Shown here piece after piece: positions 1 to 9,500 of a stretch of DNA of 64,000 nt (position 1 is the stretch's first letter; every line of letters starts with the position of its first letter). The translations under genes and the position numbers were made by a program. Source of the stretch: Liolophura sinensis. Its lineage: Eukaryota > Mollusca > Polyplacophora > Chitonida > Chitonidae. Where the stretch lies: positions 6,585,704-6,649,703 of the forward strand of contig NC_088304.1 in the NCBI RefSeq assembly GCF_032854445.1, given 5' to 3'. The notes below the pieces were generated by a model. The model was not told the origin of the DNA and did not search any database. It saw nothing but the letters and a program-made list of their open reading frames with translations.

Positions 1-837
1 CCACGTGTCACTACAGCAGCCCAAGATCGCTACATAAGGGTCCTCCATTTGCGTGACCGTTGTGCTACAGCTGAAAGCACAGCAGCCAGCATACCGGGAC
101 TGAGGAGGATATCAGGTCAGACAGTGCGGAACAGGCTGAGGGAACATGGACTGAGAGCCAGGAGGCCCTATGTTGGGATCGTGCTGCGTCCTCACCATCG
201 CGCCAATCGCCTCCGATGGTGTAACAACGTGACTGCATGGAATCTACGCAACTGGCGACGCATTTGGTTCAGTGATGAGTCCAGATTCCTATTGCAGAGA
301 CGTGATGGTAGAAACCGGGTTTACAGACGTGCTCACGAACGTTATGCCCCTAACTGCGTACGCCAAGTGGACAGATTTGGTGGAGGGAGTGTGATGATGT
401 GGGCAGCAATATCGTATACTGGTCGTACAAATCTTGTCCATGTTCAGGGAAATCTTACGGCCGTACGCTACCGAGACACCATCCTGCAGCCACACCTCTT
501 ACCTGTCATTGACGTTCAGCGGGAGTTGTTCCAGCAGGACAACGCCAGACCGCACACGGCACGTGTCACAAGGGACTTCCTCGCCGAAAACAATGTAAAT
601 GTGCTATCCTGGCCCTCCCGTTCCCCGGATCTTAACCCAATTGAGCATCTGTGGGATGAACTTGATCGACGTCTACGCCAACGTCAACCTCAACCCCAAA
701 CGCTTCAAGAGCAAGTTGCATGTTTGCAGGAGAAGTGGCAGAACATTCTCCAGGCCTCTATCCAGCGTCTCATCCAGTCCATGACAAGGCGTGTCAGAAC
801 TGTTATTCGTGCCCGTGGTGGTCACAACAGATACTGA
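1..837 (+). CDS. Tc1-family transposase, N-terminus cut by window edge
   Basis: DNA-cutting and strand-transfer enzyme of a cut-and-paste transposon. The frame is open from base 1 to the stop at 835-837, so the true start is outside the window; the Met at 49 is internal, since the codons before it read as typical Tc1 sequence (PRVTTAAQDRY). Counting from that Met, the catalytic triad is D76 in WFSDESRF, D164 in QQDNARPHTA and E199 in SPDLNPIEHLW, with 34 residues between the last two, which defines the DD34E Tc1 class. About 278 residues are visible; family members have around 340, so the N-terminal helix-turn-helix is mostly missing. No stop or frameshift interrupts the visible part, so the copy looks young. 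It lies antisense to the guanylate cyclase gene in whose intron it sits. Confidence 0.93.
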   Translation, partial: PRVTTAAQDRYIRVLHLRDRCATAESTAASIPGLRRISGQTVRNRLREHGLRARRPYVGIVLRPHHRANRLRWCNNVTAWNLRNWRRIWFSDESRFLLQRRDGRNRVYRRAHERYAPNCVRQVDRFGGGSVMMWAAISYTGRTNLVHVQGNLTAVRYRDTILQPHLLPVIDVQRELFQQDNARPHTARVTRDFLAENNVNVLSWPSRSPDLNPIEHLWDELDRRLRQRQPQPQTLQEQVACLQEKWQNILQASIQRLIQSMTRRVRTVIRARGGHNRY

Positions 838-1031
838 CATTCCACTCAAGTGGGAGAGTCATTGTGAGTGTCTTACCTCAAGTTGATGGCCTTGTTGTCT
901 AGATATGGACCCTTCCTTAATCTGTGTAAAAAAATATTTGCAGAATAGCAATTCTTATTTAGTTATGCATAATTGAAAAGACTGCATCACCTCCGCAAAA
1001 AACCGGGTTATGCGTTTCTTTTTTTGGATAG
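1..1031 (+). mobile_element. Tc1/mariner element, right part
   Basis: Holds the transposase and about 190 bases of 3' non-coding sequence. The right end is placed at 1031 because ggatag there is followed by TATA and the minus-strand reading (ctatccaaaaaaagaaacgc) resembles Tc1-type inverted-repeat ends. The presumed TA target is 1032-1033. The left inverted repeat is outside the window, so the end is inferred and not proven by pairing. The element starts 9 bases inside the intron that follows exon 4 of gene 1 and leaves the donor site intact. Confidence 0.75.
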
Positions 1032-1040
1032 TATACATAC

Positions 1041-1234
1041 CTGTAGAACAGCTCGGCTAGCCTCTAGGAGAATGTGTTTTTTTGGGTTAGTGTTATCTAC
1101 CCATGGTGTTTCTGGCGCATTCAGGGAGCGGTATGGTGGGAATATATACACGTATTCTGGAGTGGTCAGATTCGCTTGGTGGACGCTTACCAGGAAGTCC
1201 TCTTTATCGGAAAATGTCCCACAAAATACAACAA
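1041..1234 (-). CDS. Gene 1 exon 4, ligand-binding domain
   Basis: After the acceptor ttgtttcag the frame reads VVFCGTFSDKEDFL and later [13 protein letters not shown] and [10 protein letters not shown], ending at donor CAG|gtatg. It matches gene 2 exon 4 over its whole length with no gap (194 bases each), entering in phase 1 and leaving in phase 0. It is therefore conserved although the neighbouring exon 3 is damaged. Confidence 0.9.
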
Positions 1235-1742
1235 CTGAAACAAGAAGAATTTTTATGTAATAGAGCTGTCAGGGCTTCAGTGATTTTCACACACTTACTG
1301 GACAACACTCGTTAATTTAAGATAAATCTAGCGATTAAGCATCCGATTTTCAAAAAGCTCCTAAATCATGCAAGTTGGAATGTCAGCATTTTCTATGTGC
1401 TAAAATGATACATGTTAAATGCTGTACAAGCATATTCACTGTTTCAATGTTGTCACATAATTTTAAATTACAACATGTTTAACATATAAAGCCTAAACAT
1501 TTTAATCTGACGTAAAATAATGTTATATTACACATTATAACATATAGTTATTATGACATTATAAATGTTTGCACTCCTCCACATTAACATCATTACAGTT
1601 CCATATAACAGTTCTTTGTAAACACAAAATTAAAGCACCAAGGGTACTAGTTTTCATGTTTCATTTACTCCTTCTGTGTAACTTATTTAACTGTGACTGT
1701 TACACAACAACAACATAACAAAAAACACAAAACCGAAGTTAC

Positions 1743-2101
1743 TTCTGCCTTTTGACTGGATGGTTTTCATCATCTCGTCCACTTTGTCTGCTCTGCTGGA
1801 AGAAAATGAATCTTTAAAAGTGATCCCAGGCTGGGATCGTGACTTGTAGACTTGACAGTTTGGAGAAGATGGCCCTAGCCGAATAACTGCCGAGACCGTA
1901 GTCCGTTAGAGATGATGAGCAGGCGGTTCCAGTTATAATACCTGGTCAGCTCGCCCACTACGTCCCCAACTTTGTTGTACGGAGCCTGGAGACGAATCAA
2001 GGTTCTGTACACGGTTTTGTCTTGTAGCGCTGAGTCTACCGCTCCCTGACTCAGGACAGGTATGTTCCAGTGGGAAATCAGATATCCTGTCTCCATCATG
2101 T
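1743..2101 (-). pseudogene. Gene 1 exon 3, broken: lost acceptor and two +1 insertions
   Basis: Reads ETGYLISHWNIPVLSQ then LQDKTVYRTLIRL, clearly the partner of gene 2 exon 3. The aligned acceptor is tctcttgttacaA|ac, with A at 2102 where G is needed; no other frame-compatible AG is seen close by. One extra G/C lies at 1903-1904 (after LLIISN) and another in the run 1825-1827 (after IPAW). Correct reading resumes after each, down to donor a|gtaac. The length of 359 equals the 357 of gene 2 plus the two extra bases. Both insertions are in short G runs, so sequencing error cannot be excluded. Confidence 0.85.
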
Positions 2102-2619
2102 TTGTAACAAGAGATACCATGAGGACACTTTCCAGTTTTGTATCATCGCAGACAAATGAAAGAACAATCCAGTTCGTTCGAATTTTTACGGTGTTTTTAC
2201 GCCGGGTTGATTGATTACGGTACTGGACTAACCAACCAGTGGTTGTCCGCGAGGGAAATTAGCAGGCAACCTTTCCAACATGAAGTAATTTGAGCTAAAG
2301 TAGTATACAGATCGTTCCTAACTTAGCAATGGCGTCTTGTAAGCCTGCTGGTAACGTACACATATTCTATAATCACTAAACGATGGTCAAATCAAGTTCA
2401 CCTCGAGTCGATGTATGCACCCCATTAGACGACTAGAGCTAAATGATTACGACTTTATGATTGTGATTATGACTGACTGAATGAATCAGTGTTGTTCTGC
2501 ACCAGTTAGTGACGAAAACTTCATCACTACATCGATTATGCTGTTAAGGAGCATGTTAAAGGCAAAGAAAACACGTAATTATCAGATGAAAGGCTATTAA
2601 GCACTTTCCTCGAGAATAG

Positions 2620-2785
2620 TTTTTTTCTAATTTTCTAACCGACTAGAATGCATTTAAAACATAGGATTCCATGGTGGTCTGTTGGGACAAAGAGTGTATC
2701 AGTGATGTCACAATCATATTTTTTGCTTGGAATAGCTTGTTTGAAGGTTCATTTTTAAAAATACATTCATAGCTCTAACTGAAAT
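2620..2785. repeat. Dispersed repeat F, copy 1
   Basis: About 165 bases shared with 18110-18285, including gactagaatgcatttaaaac, ttccatggtggtctgttggg and the end acattcatagctctaa. No coding potential or tRNA-like boxes seen. It lies in gene 1 intron 2 and is followed directly by a SINE B copy. Confidence 0.65.
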
Positions 2786-3108
2786 CCAGCATCACGCGTC
2801 AATCCTGGGTCTGGTCATACCTAAGACCTTAAAAAAGAGGAAATTGTAACTTCCTCGCTTGGCGTTCAGTATTAAGGGGATAGTGTAACGACGACTGGTA
2901 CCCGTAGCAGTAGAATTGCTCGGGCTGGTCTGCTTACTTGCCTCCGGGTAAATCGTCTGAGTGAAGCAGCACTAGATAAAAAGAGCGGTGGAAATCTGTC
3001 CTGCAACAAGGAAGCACATTACCTGCACTCTAAGGACTCCTTCGTCGTCATATGACTGAAAAATTGTTAAGTACGACGTTAAACCCGAGGCACTCACTCA
3101 CTTACAAC
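2786..3108 (+). mobile_element. tRNA-derived SINE B, copy on plus strand
   Basis: Runs from the B-box-like gcgtcaatcctgggtc through ttcctcgcttggcgttcag and gagcggtggaaatctgtcct to the 3' end gtacgacgttaaaccc and cactcactcac. The tRNA head is truncated. Same family as 10644-10981 and 37945-38263 on the other strand. Confidence 0.75.
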
Positions 3109-3564
3109 AGTTGGACAATCTCATTAATACAATTTACATCATATCCATATATATAATGTAGCCTACTATACGTGTTGTTTTTATGCCCTGCATTTTGTCT
3201 TTTAATTTCACAGCGCATTACTGCATAAAATTAGTCACCATGCGACTTACAAACTACATTGTAACTGCATGCGTGCGGGGATGTTAATGGTATCTTTAAC
3301 AAGTTCCACAAGGAGAAATGAAGGCAAGCAAGTTTTGCGAGTCACAATGACTCACTTGAAAATTTCTGAACTTTGCCTACTGCGCAGGTTTCCACAATAG
3401 AGTATAACGACTCTTTGTCACGCGACGTCGTAGCTAAGTGGCACATTAGGAACAGCATGTCAATGTGACATGTAACATTTGTAACAAAAAAATTAAACAG
3501 GAGTAGATTAATCTTCAAAATTGTGTTCTAATTGGGTCTGAGTATCAAAAACAAACAAATATAT

Positions 3565-3660
3565 GTATCTTTGCGTCGAAACAGACATGCATTCGTAAAC
3601 CAGCCGTGAACGAAAATGGACTTTCCAGGTTGTAGTGCAGAACAGCCATACAATGTCGTA
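3565..3660 (+). repeat. Dispersed repeat C, short copy
   Basis: Contains tttgcgtcgaaacagacatg then cattcgtaaaccagccgtga and aatggactttccaggtt, the diagnostic start of repeat C. It is truncated after about 95 bases. Confidence 0.6.
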
Positions 3661-3807
3661 GAGTTATAGTTTGCACTGAGTCGTCACTCTTCCGTCGTAA
3701 TGTGTGGCTAGCCAAATATTAAAATGCCTAGTTTTAGTTGCCTAGTATCTCCTAATTATTATAAGCTTTTGTGACTGGAGCGTGAAACATAAGCACAAAA
3801 ATCTAAC

Positions 3808-3917
3808 CTGTTACAGTGCCCAATCCGATGAAACCATCTACACGATGATTCTCATAGAGATCTATGGCACATCCCATGGATAGACTGCGATCATTCTTGT
3901 GGTTCCTGTAAATGATC
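3808..3917 (-). CDS. Gene 1 exon 2, ligand-binding domain
   Basis: Acceptor gtgatttcag, then IIYRNHKNDRSLSMG and ending DGFIGLGTVT before donor g|gttaga. Same length (110 bases) and phases (in 2, out 1) as gene 2 exon 2, whose matching words are [15 protein letters not shown] and [10 protein letters not shown]. Confidence 0.9.
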
Positions 3918-4584
3918 CTGAAATCACAATTGTCAACAATTTGATAATAGTTTGATTGAATGATTCCCAAAAGAATATGTAAGATGAAATACATAAATAG
4001 TAAAATAAAACGGGTAGCAAGTAAAAGAGAAGCAGTCAACAATGGATCATAGTTTTATCGTTCTAGTGTTACATGTATTCGAATGTAAATGAGTGAGGCG
4101 TCGTGTCCACTGTCTTTAACTGTTCATCCTTTACACAAATCTCTCTTAATTTTTGATATCTACTTTCTTAGTTCTTGGGTGATTTGTGTTGAATGTTGAT
4201 TTGCCGGTTTGTCTTGCGATTAATAACCTAACATGTCCAATGTGGTTGAAAATTGGTATACGAATGTCTGGTACGGTTAGCTTAATCCATGCGGCGTCTT
4301 AACTTGTGGCGGTACTCCGGAACTTTGATTTGAACTGAAGTTACTTAGTAAATAAGTAAATAATGATAAATGGTTAATAATGGCCGGCAATGTGAAAATG
4401 TCATTAACGGGAACAAGATCTGTTTCAATCTTATATCACACTTAATCTTCATTTGTGGTAATATTAATAAACTTAGAATTGAAATTAAACGCTAAATTTT
4501 CAATTATTTTTCAGGAAAGTCTCTGAAATCTCTTAGAATTAAAATAAACATTCATAAGGTAAGCCACAATTTAATCGCAGTAAA

Positions 4585-4930
4585 CTATAAGTCTATGCGT
4601 TCGTCTAACAGACGTCAATCAAAATTGACGGTCCGGGTCAATAATCGCAAGACCAATTTTCCAACACAATTTTCGACACAAACTACCAAAGAACTAAGAA
4701 AGTATGTAAAGTAAGAAATTAGAACGGATTCATGCAAAGAGAAGGGGTTTTCAAGGAAGGTAAGGAATGTTTTAGGCGAATAAATTAAATCAGTATCAAA
4801 AACGTGCACAATTCAAGATTTATAAGTTGTCATTTATAATTAAGATATTATCTCGGTTGCGCTTTGATTGCAACTTTTCCCAAATCCAACATGGCGATCA
4901 TATTCAAAACGATGAATACACAGACCCTAC
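4585..4930 (+). repeat. Dispersed repeat C, long copy
   Basis: Matches the long copies at 15500-15865 and 60808-61160: gggtcaataatcgcaagacc, caaagaactaagaaagtatg, cggattcatgcaaagagaag and, near its end, ttgattgcaacttttc followed by ccaacatggcgatc. No open frame runs through it. It lies in gene 1 intron 1. Confidence 0.65.
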
Positions 4931-5035
4931 CTCGAATTAATGGGAATTCAGACGAAGTGCATGACAACTTGGCGATCTTTGGACTAGGCTGACTAGTACA
5001 TTGCCTGAATGCTTTACTACGTAACTTGTACTTAC

Positions 5036-5223
5036 TTGATGGTATGATCTCCAAGAAGCCGCTGTTGGCGAATTTTTTCCAGAGCCAGAATGGGCGCCGC
5101 TGCATTTGTCTGAAACTGTAGTGTAAATATTTCCTTCCCCGTCAAATACCCTAACCTAAATTCCATGCTAATAGCTTTGGAAAGAAGGAGTAATAAAGAG
5201 ATGACTCTGGCTGAAGCTATCAT
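5036..5223 (-). CDS. Gene 1 exon 1: signal peptide and start of ligand-binding domain
   Basis: The start at 5223 is chosen because it opens a typical signal peptide (MIASARVISLLLLLSKAIS) directly before MEFRLGYLTG; an upstream in-frame Met at 5280 would add 19 residues. The exon ends QQRLLGDHTIK with donor aa|gtaag in phase 2. It is closest to gene 2 exon 1 (shared LGYLTG, FQ-NAA-P, A-EK, QQ-LL). A weak TATA-like tttatag lies about 60 bases upstream of the Met on the minus strand. Confidence 0.88.
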
Positions 5224-6149
5224 GTTAAGAGCACCGCCAACAGAGAATAAACAGAAAGATGGGCAACACGCTGCTTCCAAAATCTATAAACTTTATGGGA
5301 CACGTGTATTAAACTATTTCCACTAACAAGAAACAGATGAATTGGCGTCTTCTGGCAAATCTAAACCCTTGCCGTGCTTTTGGTGTTTGTTGAAGGCAAG
5401 CATCCCTTTGGACTGATTAGAAAATCCAGATGAGTTCGTCGCACTTCCATTTCAAAAGAACAAAGAACAGGTTACAGCAACCCAATCCCTGGCACACCTT
5501 TCCATTCAACCGGCAACTCTTAGGCAGGCAGGCGGTCTGTGGTTCTCTGATTTAATCTTTAACCCTGGTTACTCTTCACTAACTAAAAAGTGATTTACTT
5601 TCATCTGTGTTTTTCAATACTCATCGATCGATTGTCTCTCCAGTACACGATGACACATCTAGCATATCCATTGTGTAAATATTGATAGGTTCGTGTGAGG
5701 CATCGTACACCTAAAAGCTTTCCCTTAAGTCCGGTTCACTATGAAGTCCACTTCATCTAATGGATGTACTATTGTCAACGTTTTCACTTGAGCTTTTAGC
5801 AGGCTGCGTTTGACCCCTACCGTTATTACTGAGATGCTATTATCCCGATTTGATCTAGCATACATGGTTATTTGTAAGAAGTTTACTTAATACATATGTT
5901 AGGGGTTTGTGCGTTTACATTTTGATGATATAGATGGTAGAGGAAGGTTTTGATGAGATATGATGTCTTAAAATGGATACAACTTCACAGGAGAAGCAAA
6001 GAAAACTGGATAATCATGCCTCACTTTCACGTAGTCTAAGTAATACTAATTTCATCTACTCATATATCGATGGGTGCGGTAACTCATCACATTTGACACA
6101 GGCATTTATGTATGTTAGGGTTTTTACGTCGTGCTTTTGTACAATTTTT

Positions 6150-6400
6150 AAGACGAATAGTCATTAGGTGTGTACATAGACTGTGTCTTCTGTGGCAAGG
6201 CGAGTCCATGCCACCAAAGTGCGGCCATTGAAGTATCATGCGGAAGACACCTGACATGGCACTCCACCCACTCACATTATACTGACACCAGGCCACTAAC
6301 CTCTTAGTGCTTACCGCCAAACTAGGCTGCAACAAGTACGATTTTTGATGGCTCCACCACGGTTTGTTCCCAGGTCTTCTAACTAATAGGTCACCAAACT
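6150..6400 (-). mobile_element. SINE B relative, decayed
   Basis: Shares cattaggtgtgtacatagac, gcgagtccatgcc, ccaaagtg, gaagtatcatgc, gaagacacc and attatactgacacc with the copy at 33993-34332, so it belongs to the same longer subfamily. The tRNA head is degraded. Confidence 0.6.
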
Positions 6401-7019
6401 GAATTCAGTCGCAAGGTGGAATAATATCCTTGTGGCTTCTATGCGCGTAAGCTTCTGCGAAAGTTTGACATTCAAAATTTTCTTTTTTTCCCGTCACGCT
6501 TGGAAGTTTATTGTAAATTTAAAAAATAAAGGCAATGCACAGTATTGTACCGGTAGGGTGAAGACTGGTTGTTTGAAAAGAATTTTTGTGTTAATAATCC
6601 GTTTACTGCACACCGGAAATGTTTTACGCACGTTTTACCAATCAGATGGCTCGCTATAGCTTAGTTATTTAAGGACTAACTAATTTTTTTTTTTATTCAT
6701 TGGAATATGTAATGTAACCAACGGTGAGGAGGGAACCATGTTGACCTTGTTGCAGCTGTGCGTGAATTGAAATAAAGCCAGTTGACGAACCCACACTCTG
6801 CAGAGCAGCAGGGGCGTGTCAACGTAGTTCATAGAAATGCAGGGTATTTTTGGTAATTTTGTGATGGTTGTAATAAAGTCATCATCACTACACTGTGTTA
6901 TTCCGGCAGTTCATATCAACTGTCGTCTTGGAGTCCGGATCACGTCATGGGTCGATGTCCATGTGGTGATCCGGGCACCGAGCGCGAGACCTGATACGAA
7001 CTCCCAGAACAACACAGTC

Positions 7020-7565
7020 TTGTGATATTCTATAGGCCAATATAGCGGGCCGCAGTGACGACGCCACGACGCTATGTGTTTGTAGCAGGCGGAATTGACG
7101 GCGTCACGGTGCTCTGTGTTTGCAGCGGGCAGCAATGACGACGTCATGACGCTATGTGCCTGTAGCAGGCCACAGTGACGTCACGACGCTATGTGTCTGT
7201 AGCACGCGCGGTGATGACGTCACGATGCTGTGTGTCCGCAGAACGCTGTTGTTGCGCCATGACACTCTCTACCTGGAGCAGGTCGCAGTGACGATCTCTC
7301 ATGCCGCAGTGACCTGTGCACCCAGTAGTGATGTCATGACGCCCTAATGACGCTGTGTGTCTGTGTCACGCGCAGTGACGACGTCACGACACGACCGTAG
7401 TGACGATGTTACGATCCTGTGTGTATGTAGCAGGCCGCAGTGATGACGTCACGGCGCTGTGCGTCTGTAGCAGGCTGCAGTGACGAGGTTACGTCCCTGC
7501 GTGTCTGTAGTAGGCCACATTGACGACGTCACGACGCTGTGTGCTTGTAGTATGCCGGCCCACTC
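7020..7565. repeat. Minisatellite, about 40-base unit, rich in CRE-like palindromes
   Basis: Irregular tandem copies of a unit like cagtgacgacgtcacgacgc followed by tatgtgtctgtagcaggc. Perfect TGACGTCA octamers are at 7176-7183, 7215-7222 and 7444-7451, and many ACGTCA half sites surround them. Frames on both strands are repeat artefacts. The array lies about 1.8 kb upstream of gene 1 exon 1. Confidence 0.8.
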
Positions 7566-8274
7566 AGCACATTGTCTTACCTGAAACATTATACTGAGAA
7601 CACTGTATACCTGTGGCTTTTACGGTCGTGCATATAATTAAATAGTCCATGTGTATCAAATTTTTAATACCTTAAAAATCAGATTTTGACCACCTTCTTT
7701 AAATATGCCTTCGTTTTGTGAAAAGCTTAATATTGCAAATGTAAAGAATGTTTAGACTACTTACTGATGTTAAAAGATGAAAGTGGGGGCTTAAGCCATG
7801 TTCACCGTGTCTTTGCATCGCTTGTAACTTCTCACTATGTCATATCTTGAAATGTGTCGGGTTACATCATATCTTTGATAATTAAAGCGGATATTTTGTT
7901 TTATTCTTTTTAAGACATTTGGCAATAAAATGGTAAGATACTCTCGCACTTTTTTTTTGTAAAGCTCTCTTCATTTCTTCCTTTTACTAATCTAAGAATT
8001 CCACAAAGTAATGTTGATCTGATGTTTAAGATGTTTACATTTCTTCCCTTTGTTGACGAAAATGCACAAATTAGTATATTATCGTGACAATGTTTATTTC
8101 TCCCGTTTCGAATAAGAAAGATCAACAACTTGATGCGACCTTAAAACAAAAACAATCATTGAAAGAAACCAATCAAGTCATTTACTGTACGAAAGTTGAT
8201 TCCAGTTTATCAAAAAGAGACGAAGAAATTGACACGCGCTTGACTTTCTTGGTGCTTACTCAACCTCATACATA

Positions 8275-8480
8275 GAGGGTCTCCGTGGCCGAGGGGATCA
8301 GCGTGACAGCGTAGCGCAATGACCCAGTGATCCACGAATACGGTAATTGTCTGCAGCAACCTGCGGATATTCGTAGGTTTCTCCCGCTTTCCTCCCATCA
8401 TAATGCTGACACCCTTAGTTTAACTGAAATATTCTTTAGTGCGGCGTATAACACCAATCCAATAAATCAATCAATCAACA
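8275..8480 (+). mobile_element. tRNA-derived SINE A, internally shortened copy
   Basis: Starts gggtctccgtggccgagggg and ends ggcgtataacaccaatcc with an aataaatcaatc tail. The central part with cagcaacctgcggatattcg is present. It is diverged from the full copy at 19396. Confidence 0.75.
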
Positions 8481-9407
8481 TCATATATAGGAACATTCCC
8501 AAAGAAATACTGTGAGAATCACTCAAATCTCGTTAAATTTAATTTAAATCAGTAAATTAAAATAAAAAATAAATTTAAATAACAGGTTAAATGAAACACC
8601 AGATGAATACAACAAATTGTTTTTAACAGAGGAGTGCGTAAAGAAAATTGGAACCAAAACAGGATGCTGAAAAGCGACTTGTGATATCGGCAAATCTGTT
8701 GGTTACTAAGACAAATGTAATGCCAGTGGTTTATTTTCTTGATCTCTTGGTAGAAGAGCAAATATTCTGGTAATTATCTTCATACATGCCGACTTAAAAA
8801 CTACTCACACAATTTTACGTTTAGACGCGAACTCCATTCCCCACCTGGATTTGTCCTTGTCCTTACACCTACAAACGTGTCTGACTTTATAATATGTGCA
8901 ATATTTGTAAGAAAATCGTGATTCATCAATCAAGTTAGTAAATAAATAAATGAATACATAAACTGTACTACACTGGCTTGGGTATAATACACTAACGTTT
9001 ATATTCGATGTTATACATGTCATCAACAACGGCAAAAATGTCAAACACAAAAATGACGATGACGAATATATATCTCAGCAAAGGCAATGTGGCATGACAA
9101 AACTCTTCAAAACAATTCTTAACACTTATAATGCACATAATTTGATAGTAAATCGCAAAGAACATACACTTATATGTCAATCACCAGAAAGTATGGATAT
9201 ACCAATGACCTGATGGTTCATGGTAGCACATTTCCTTGCAGTTGGCAATAGTGATAAAGGTCTCCTGTCTGTAGCCTCTCACAACGAGTCCTCTTCAGCT
9301 TGTTCAAAACAATGTCATTGTGAAATGAGTTCACGTTTCCCTCAAGTTACATCTCAAGTCGTTCAGCCAATCAGATAAAGCGTTCTTGCTTTTACAAGCC
9401 CAGGTTG

Positions 9408-9500
9408 TTACGTAAGATTTGTTTTAATTTGATGATCCTTTCCTTTGTCGTCCAGTCCCTCTTTTCCGTCCAGCCAATAGGTTGTGAGCATTCCTTTCCC
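9408..9500 (-). CDS. Gene 2 exon 22, C-terminus and stop
   Basis: Acceptor tttgtaacag, then [15 protein letters not shown], the counterpart of GKGKVRTYWLLGE at the end of the GC-A cyclase domain. It ends about 18 residues later at TAA (9408-9410). Residues 1031-1060. Confidence 0.9.
   Translation of the reverse strand, partial: GKGMLTTYWLDGKEGLDDKGKDHQIKTNLT

Larger units (their letters stand above)
1041..5223 (-). pseudogene. Receptor guanylate cyclase paralogue (gene 1), exons 1-4; probably damaged
   Basis: Same exon plan as the complete gene 2: exon 1 5036-5223, exon 2 3808-3917, exon 3 1743-2101, exon 4 1041-1234, with identical splice phases (2, 1, 1, 0). These exons encode the signal peptide and the N-terminal half of the ligand-binding domain. 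Exons 1, 2 and 4 are open, and exons 2 and 4 have exactly the lengths of their gene 2 partners (110 and 194 bases). Exon 3 is broken: acceptor AA where AG is expected, plus two single-base insertions. Skipping exon 3 would keep the frame, so a shortened product is conceivable. Later exons would lie left of the window beyond the Tc1 element. It could be a recent pseudogene, an exon-skipping gene, or a functional gene with assembly errors. Confidence 0.8.
5281..9400. other. Intergenic region between gene 1 and gene 2
   Basis: Holds the 5' side of gene 1 and the 3' side of gene 2. Recognised contents are a decayed SINE B relative (6150-6400), a minisatellite (7020-7565) and a SINE A copy (8275-8480). 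I see no gene in 5300-6150, 6400-7020 or 7565-8270; short frames there lack splice context. A minus-strand AATAAA (plus-strand tttatt at 8730-8735) is a candidate polyadenylation signal for gene 2, about 670 bases after its stop codon. Confidence 0.55.
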
